Origin: JBDIVL01 sp039794405
Lineage (GTDB): Bacteria; Planctomycetota; Brocadiia; Brocadiales; Brocadiaceae
NCBI GenBank assembly: GCA_039794405.1
Contig: JBDIVL010000038.1
Coordinates: 1-37,034, forward strand
Direction of reading: 5' to 3'
Length of the DNA stretch: 37,034 bases
Each line of letters starts with the position of its first letter. Position 1 is the first letter of the stretch. The position numbers and the translations under genes were made by a program. Below are positions 33,801 to 37,034 of the stretch, piece after piece. Under the pieces are notes generated by a model. It made no database searches. It was not told where the DNA came from and was given only the letters and a program-made list of their open reading frames with translations.

Positions 33801-36800
33801 TTAACCGATGATGTTGAAGAAGAGGTTGGACTCGGTGTGGGTTTTGCCGTTAATGTAGTTGTGAGTGTCGGTGTTGCGCTTGAAGTTGACGTCGGTGTCA
33901 GGACTGGTAATATCGTCGATTCAGGCGAAGAAGTTGGCGTTGTATTTGGTACAGGTGTCGGGTCTGTAGTATCATCGATAGTTTCACTAGATAGATACAG
34001 ATCACCAAATGATGATGTGCTGAGATAATTATTGCTTGTTCCCATCCACATAAGTTGCCCTTCCCGATCACCACCATTGTCATCATCGTTATTGCCGATA
34101 TCAAAGCCAATGGTTATATTGGAACCCGGTGTAATGCCAAGATTACTCCAGGGAATGGCTAGCTCAACACTGTACCCCCCTGTTGTGGAAGCCCATGCGT
34201 GCAATACGCCGGTAGTCCTGCCATTCTTTTCCCAGATCGAACTGTCGTTATATCCCTTGATAAACTGACGGTCATAACTATCGTAGCTTGTCCCGTGGTT
34301 ATGATCACCGTCAATGTAGATCTCTATAGAATCATCCTGATGAGCATTTGATGAATCGTTATAGAGACTGCTATCACTGACCTTTACCCCTACATAGAGA
34401 TAGGTGTTATCCCACAATACACCATATTTTACCGTATTATTGGAACTGCCAATAATGGTCTTGCTTACACTAGCCGTAATGTCCCATACAGATTCACTAA
34501 GATTCCCATCGACGCTCATACTGCTTGTTACTTTTTTAGCAGAAACGGATGACGTTGAAGTGGGAGTTGGACTTGGCGTCGGACTAGGTGTGGGTGATGG
34601 GGTTGGTATTGGTTTTGGTGCACGCTTCGTAGTGTCTTCCAGTATAGACGTTGCTGTTGGTGTTAATGTTAGTGTTGAGACTGGGGTAATATTTGTGACA
34701 CTAACGGTATCAGCAGACAAGTAGAGATCGCCAAACGATGAAGTGCTGAGATAATTATTGCTTGTTCCCATCCACATAAGCTGGCTCTCCCGGTAACCAC
34801 CGTTGTCATCATCGTTATTGCCGATATCAAAGCCAATGGTTATATTGGAACCCGGTGTAATGCCAAGATTACTCCAGGGAATGGCTAGCTCAACACTGTA
34901 CCCCCCTGTTGTGGAAGCCCATGCGTGCAATACGCCGGTAGTCCTGCCATTCTTTTCCCAGATCGAACTGTCGTTATATCCCTTGATAAACTGACGGTCA
35001 TAACTATCGTAGCTTGTCCCGTGGTTATGATCACCGTCAATGTAGATCTCTATAGAATCATCCTGATGAGCATTTGATGAATCGTTATAGAGACTGCTAT
35101 CACTGACCTTTACCCCTACATAGAGATAGGTGTTATCCCACAATACACCATATTTTACCGTATTATTGGAACTGCCAATAATGGTCTTGCTTACACTAGC
35201 CGTAATGTCCCATACAGATTCACTAAGATTCCCATCGACGCTCATACTGCTTGTTACTTTTTTAGCAGAAACGGATGACGTTGAAGTGGGAGTTGGACTT
35301 GGCGTCGGACTAGGTGTGGGTGATGGGGTTGGTATTGGTTTTGGTGCACGCTTCGTAGTGTCTTCCAGTATAGACGTTGCTGTTGGTGTTAATGTTAGTG
35401 TTGAGACTGGGGTAATATTTGTGACACTAACGGTATCAGCAGACAAGTAGAGATCGCCAAACGATGAAGTGCTGAGATAATTATTGCTTGTTCCCATCCA
35501 CATAAGCTGGCTCTCCCGGTAACCACCGTTGTCATCATCGTTATTGCCGATATCAAAGCCAATGGTTATATTGGAACCCGGTGTAATGCCAAGATTACTC
35601 CAGGGAATGGCTAGCTCAACACTGTACCCCCCCGTTGTGGAAGCCCATGCATGCAATACCCCGGTAGCCTTGCCATTCTTTTCCCAGATGGAACTGTCCT
35701 TATACCCCTTGACAAACTGACGGTCATAACTGTCGTAGCTTGTCCCGTGGTTATGATTACCGTCAATATAGATCTCCACAGAATCATCCTGATGAGCATT
35801 TGACGAGTCGTTATAGAGGCTGCTATCACTGACCTTTACCCCTACATAGAGATAGGTGTTATCCCACAGTACACCATATTTTACCGTATTATTGGAACTG
35901 CCAATAGTCTTCTTGCTTACACTATTTGCAATATTCCATACAGATTCATTGAGATTCCCATCGACGCTCATACTGCTTGTTACTTTTTTAGCAGAAACGG
36001 ATGACGCTGAAGTGGGAGTCGGACCTGGTATCGGACTTGATGTAGACACTGGTGTTGGGGTTGGATTTACCGTTGTAGCGGTATTGCCGGACAAGTATAA
36101 ATCACCAAAGGATGCCGTGGTGAGGTAATTGTTACTTGTTCCCATCCACATAAGCTGGCTCTCCCGGTAACCACCATTGTCATCGTCGTTATTGCCGATA
36201 TCAAAGCCAATGGTTATATTGGAACCCGGTGTAATGCCAAGATTACTCCAGGGAATGGCCAGCTCAACACTGTACCCCCCTGTTGTGGAAGCCCATGCAT
36301 GCAATACCCCGGTAGTCTTGCCATTCTTTTCCCAAATCGAACTGTCCTTATACCCCTTGATAAACTGACGGTCATAACTGTCGTAGCTTGTCCCATGGTT
36401 ATGATTACCGTCAATGTAGATCTCTACAGAATCGTCCTGATGAGCATTTGATGAATCGTTATAGAGACTGCTATCACTGACCTTCACCCCTACATAGAGA
36501 TAGGTATTATCCCACAGTACACCATATTTTACCGTATTACTGGAACTGCCAATGGTCTTCTTACCTACACTAGTTGCAATATTCCATACAGATTCATTGA
36601 GATTCCCATCGACGCTCATGCTGCTTGTTACTTTTTTGACAGAAACAGATGATGTTGAAGTGGGAGTCGGACTTGGTGTTGGAGTAAAATTCGGCGTAGA
36701 TGTTAGTATAGGAGAAGGTGTTGGAGTTATGTTTGGTATGGGTGTTGTACCCGTATTACCACCAGCGGTATCAGCAGACAGGTAGAGATCACCAAATGAT

Positions 36801-37034
36801 GATGTGCTGAGATAATTATTGCTTGTTCCCATCCACATAAGTTGCCCTTCCCGGTCACCACCGTTGTCATCGTCGTTATTACCGATATCAAAGCCAATGG
36901 TTATATGGGAACCCGGTGTAATGCCAAGATTACTCCAGGGAATGGCCAGCTCAACACTGTACCCCCCTGTTGTGGAAGCCCATGCATGCAATACCCCGGT
37001 AGTCTTGCCATTCTTTTCCCAAATCGAACTGTCC
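30890..37034 (-). CDS. Giant secreted surface protein: CBM9-like repeats, FN3-like domain, Asp-box propeller (N-terminus outside window)
   Basis: The frame is open from the right edge to the stop at 30890, over 2040 residues, and lacks its start. In protein order it has one partial and five complete CBM9-like beta-sandwich modules (about 37034-33240), each with VDGNLNESVW, YGVLWDNTYLYVGVKV, DDSVEIYIDG, ELAIPWSNLGI and GDLYLS. They are joined by Pro/Thr/Ser-rich linkers. An FN3-like domain follows (about 33225-32950), then a large C-terminal beta-propeller with at least nine Asp-box motifs such as TTDGGETW, STDGGATW and STDRGVTW, as in sialidase/GH74-like folds. It ends in ILPPPGQ with no PEP-CTERM, LPXTG or anchor helix. 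It probably binds extracellular glycan. An own terminator follows. Confidence 0.85.
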   Translation of the reverse strand, partial: DSSIWEKNGKTTGVLHAWASTTGGYSVELAIPWSNLGITPGSHITIGFDIGNNDDDNGGDREGQLMWMGTSNNYLSTSSFGDLYLSADTAGGNTGTTPIPNITPTPSPILTSTPNFTPTPSPTPTSTSSVSVKKVTSSMSVDGNLNESVWNIATSVGKKTIGSSSNTVKYGVLWDNTYLYVGVKVSDSSLYNDSSNAHQDDSVEIYIDGNHNHGTSYDSYDRQFIKGYKDSSIWEKNGKTTGVLHAWASTTGGYSVELAIPWSNLGITPGSNITIGFDIGNNDDDNGGYRESQLMWMGTSNNYLTTASFGDLYLSGNTATTVNPTPTPVSTSSPIPGPTPTSASSVSAKKVTSSMSVDGNLNESVWNIANSVSKKTIGSSNNTVKYGVLWDNTYLYVGVKVSDSSLYNDSSNAHQDDSVEIYIDGNHNHGTSYDSYDRQFVKGYKDSSIWEKNGKATGVLHAWASTTGGYSVELAIPWSNLGITPGSNITIGFDIGNNDDDNGGYRESQLMWMGTSNNYLSTSSFGDLYLSADTVSVTNITPVSTLTLTPTATSILEDTTKRAPKPIPTPSPTPSPTPSPTPTSTSSVSAKKVTSSMSVDGNLSESVWDITASVSKTIIGSSNNTVKYGVLWDNTYLYVGVKVSDSSLYNDSSNAHQDDSIEIYIDGDHNHGTSYDSYDRQFIKGYNDSSIWEKNGRTTGVLHAWASTTGGYSVELAIPWSNLGITPGSNITIGFDIGNNDDDNGGYRESQLMWMGTSNNYLSTSSFGDLYLSADTVSVTNITPVSTLTLTPTATSILEDTTKRAPKPIPTPSPTPSPTPSPTPTSTSSVSAKKVTSSMSVDGNLSESVWDITASVSKTIIGSSNNTVKYGVLWDNTYLYVGVKVSDSSLYNDSSNAHQDDSIEIYIDGDHNHGTSYDSYDRQFIKGYNDSSIWEKNGRTTGVLHAWASTTGGYSVELAIPWSNLGITPGSNITIGFDIGNNDDDNGGDREGQLMWMGTSNNYLSTSSFGDLYLSSETIDDTTDPTPVPNTTPTSSPESTILPVLTPTSTSSATPTLTTTLTAKPTPSPTSSSTSSVNAERPLGSIDIDGNLNESVWSTANYITKTAIGTSNNTVKYGVLWDDTHIYVGIKVSDSSLYNDSSNAHQDDSVEIYIDGNHNHGTSYDSYDRQFIKGYNDSSIWEKNGRTTGVLHAWVSATGGYSIELAIPWSNLGITPSSGTTIGFDIGNNDDDNGGDREGQLMWVGTSNNYLDTSSFGDLYLSTDTVGTVLPPTVETQPATNLTSTSAALSGTANANGLSTAVWFEYGTTSGSLNNKSSTEGISGSITTEVSISISGLSSGKTYYYRIAAMSSAGTKYGSEMSFTVPAFSTSATEWKQYPLATTAQRDAGIAPGEGGQEIEYIAYAPSDPSIAFMVSDTAGVWKSSNGGKNWQRSHKGYLSSGGLSIAVNPSNPKIVLIAGAANITSHTQSSEKADGIYRTTDGGETWKRVKQTYYYRLSYERGGCNFAFANSNTVYASTHTEGILKSTDGGATWSSMNLLTGSKVLGLRIHPQNPKVLYAASMAGLYKITDDTTVSIQKIGNGLPDYPRTVVINHNNPSTMYVTVGSYGVYKSSDGGSSFYSSNNGLTFITRSTNRKNAAYLAMSPVNPNYLYVSAYSTTEKHPYYSHDGGATWNAPSTMNKGNLFSDIYRNPGNGQYGGSPIAPHPSDANTALVAAYAGIPQKTTDGGYSWTYSGSGYTAARTSTGGTAYAWDANDKNRLVIFTTDFSGIITRNGGYTFKNIYVPLQEPFWVSTNVGAINTTSNNKVIVTARGSWEDQEIIVSHDDAASWKIISGTNGSYRFIAFHPQNSNVVYAGQFRSTDRGVTWKKLARKVDAVFQGNGDIVYSVATNPVTVYKSTDRGETWTSPYTPNPGIQSFNDIVVDPKNQNRVYLASTTMGVYIWTGSSWILRNEDNGITPDSFGSVGVSRLAVDPNNSNVVYAGKLVTSMGRTNGVFRSTDSGLSWKNITYNLGPEFTAWSLAVNPYDSYVYVGSNEGTWILPPPGQ
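34077..35632. repeat. Tandem 726-bp direct repeat inside the giant gene
   Basis: 34077-34906 and 34803-35632 appear identical base for base over about 830 bp, at a 726-bp offset (242 codons). The unit covers one CBM9-like module plus its linker. First mismatches are at 34076/34802 and 34907/35633. Neighbouring modules have offsets of about 648, 684 and 738 bp and are clearly diverged. Confidence 0.85.

Noticed and set aside
33837..36785. Plus-strand Val/Gly-rich ORFs opposite the giant gene
   Set aside because: They are antisense shadows of the Pro/Thr linker and CBM9-like repeats.
10518..37034. PEP-CTERM sorting tails on the SGNH protein or giant protein
   Set aside because: Their C-termini (KLWFAKLNQ and ILPPPGQ) lack the PEP motif, hydrophobic helix and basic end.

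Overview
The window is a large cell-surface polysaccharide locus. It has ABC-transporter-dependent export, several glycosyltransferases, nucleotide-sugar tailoring enzymes, and two very large secreted multidomain proteins. Nearly all genes lie on the minus strand, so the biological order runs from the right edge to the left. Only the left end is on the plus strand: the tail of a probable UDP-sugar pyrophosphorylase and an EpsI-type exosortase-associated protein. The DNA is AT-rich, rich in dispersed palindromic repeats, and combines EpsI with F5/8C, PKD and Asp-box secreted proteins. This suggests a Gram-negative environmental bacterium, possibly a planctomycete of the anammox type. That placement is an impression from gene content, not a demonstrated fact.

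Layout, right to left. (1) 37034-30890: 3' part of a giant surface protein (CBM9-like modules, FN3-like domain, Asp-box propeller), its terminator, then an 885-bp repeat-rich control region. (2) 30004-27207: SDR, methyltransferase, FemAB/BioF2-like GNAT. (3) 26638-22404: sugar C-methyltransferase, RfbC-like epimerase, DUF4910-type peptidase-like protein, SDR epimerase. (4) 22189-17129: Wzm permease, a first Wzt ATPase, a second GNAT, and a second Wzt whose ATPase half is almost identical to the first. (5) 17107-9738: PIG-L deacetylase, two paralogous GT4 glycosyltransferases, an F5/8C-PKD-SGNH secreted protein, a hexapeptide acyltransferase and asparagine synthetase. (6) 7195-4727: lipoprotein glycosidase-like protein and a GT2. 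(7) 4030-889: rfbF, SDR, and a second sugar C-methyltransferase broken by an in-frame TAA.

Working model (inference): rfbF, the SDRs, the C-methyltransferase and RfbC supply a branched or deoxy sugar. GTs assemble the glycan, and GNAT, acyltransferase, AsnB, PIG-L and methyltransferase functions decorate it. Wzm with two Wzt variants exports it, and secreted hydrolases and lectin-like proteins act on or bind it outside. No flippase, polymerase, initiating transferase or exosortase is present here.

The most notable signal is regulatory. Three long intergenic regions, upstream of rfbF, of the intact C-methyltransferase and of the SDR at 30004, each carry the same 49-bp triple-palindrome site. 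Each also carries, 98-270 bp closer to the gene, the same 16-bp GG-N10-GA element. The arrangement resembles an enhancer site plus sigma-54-type promoter and suggests that at least three transcription units form one regulon.
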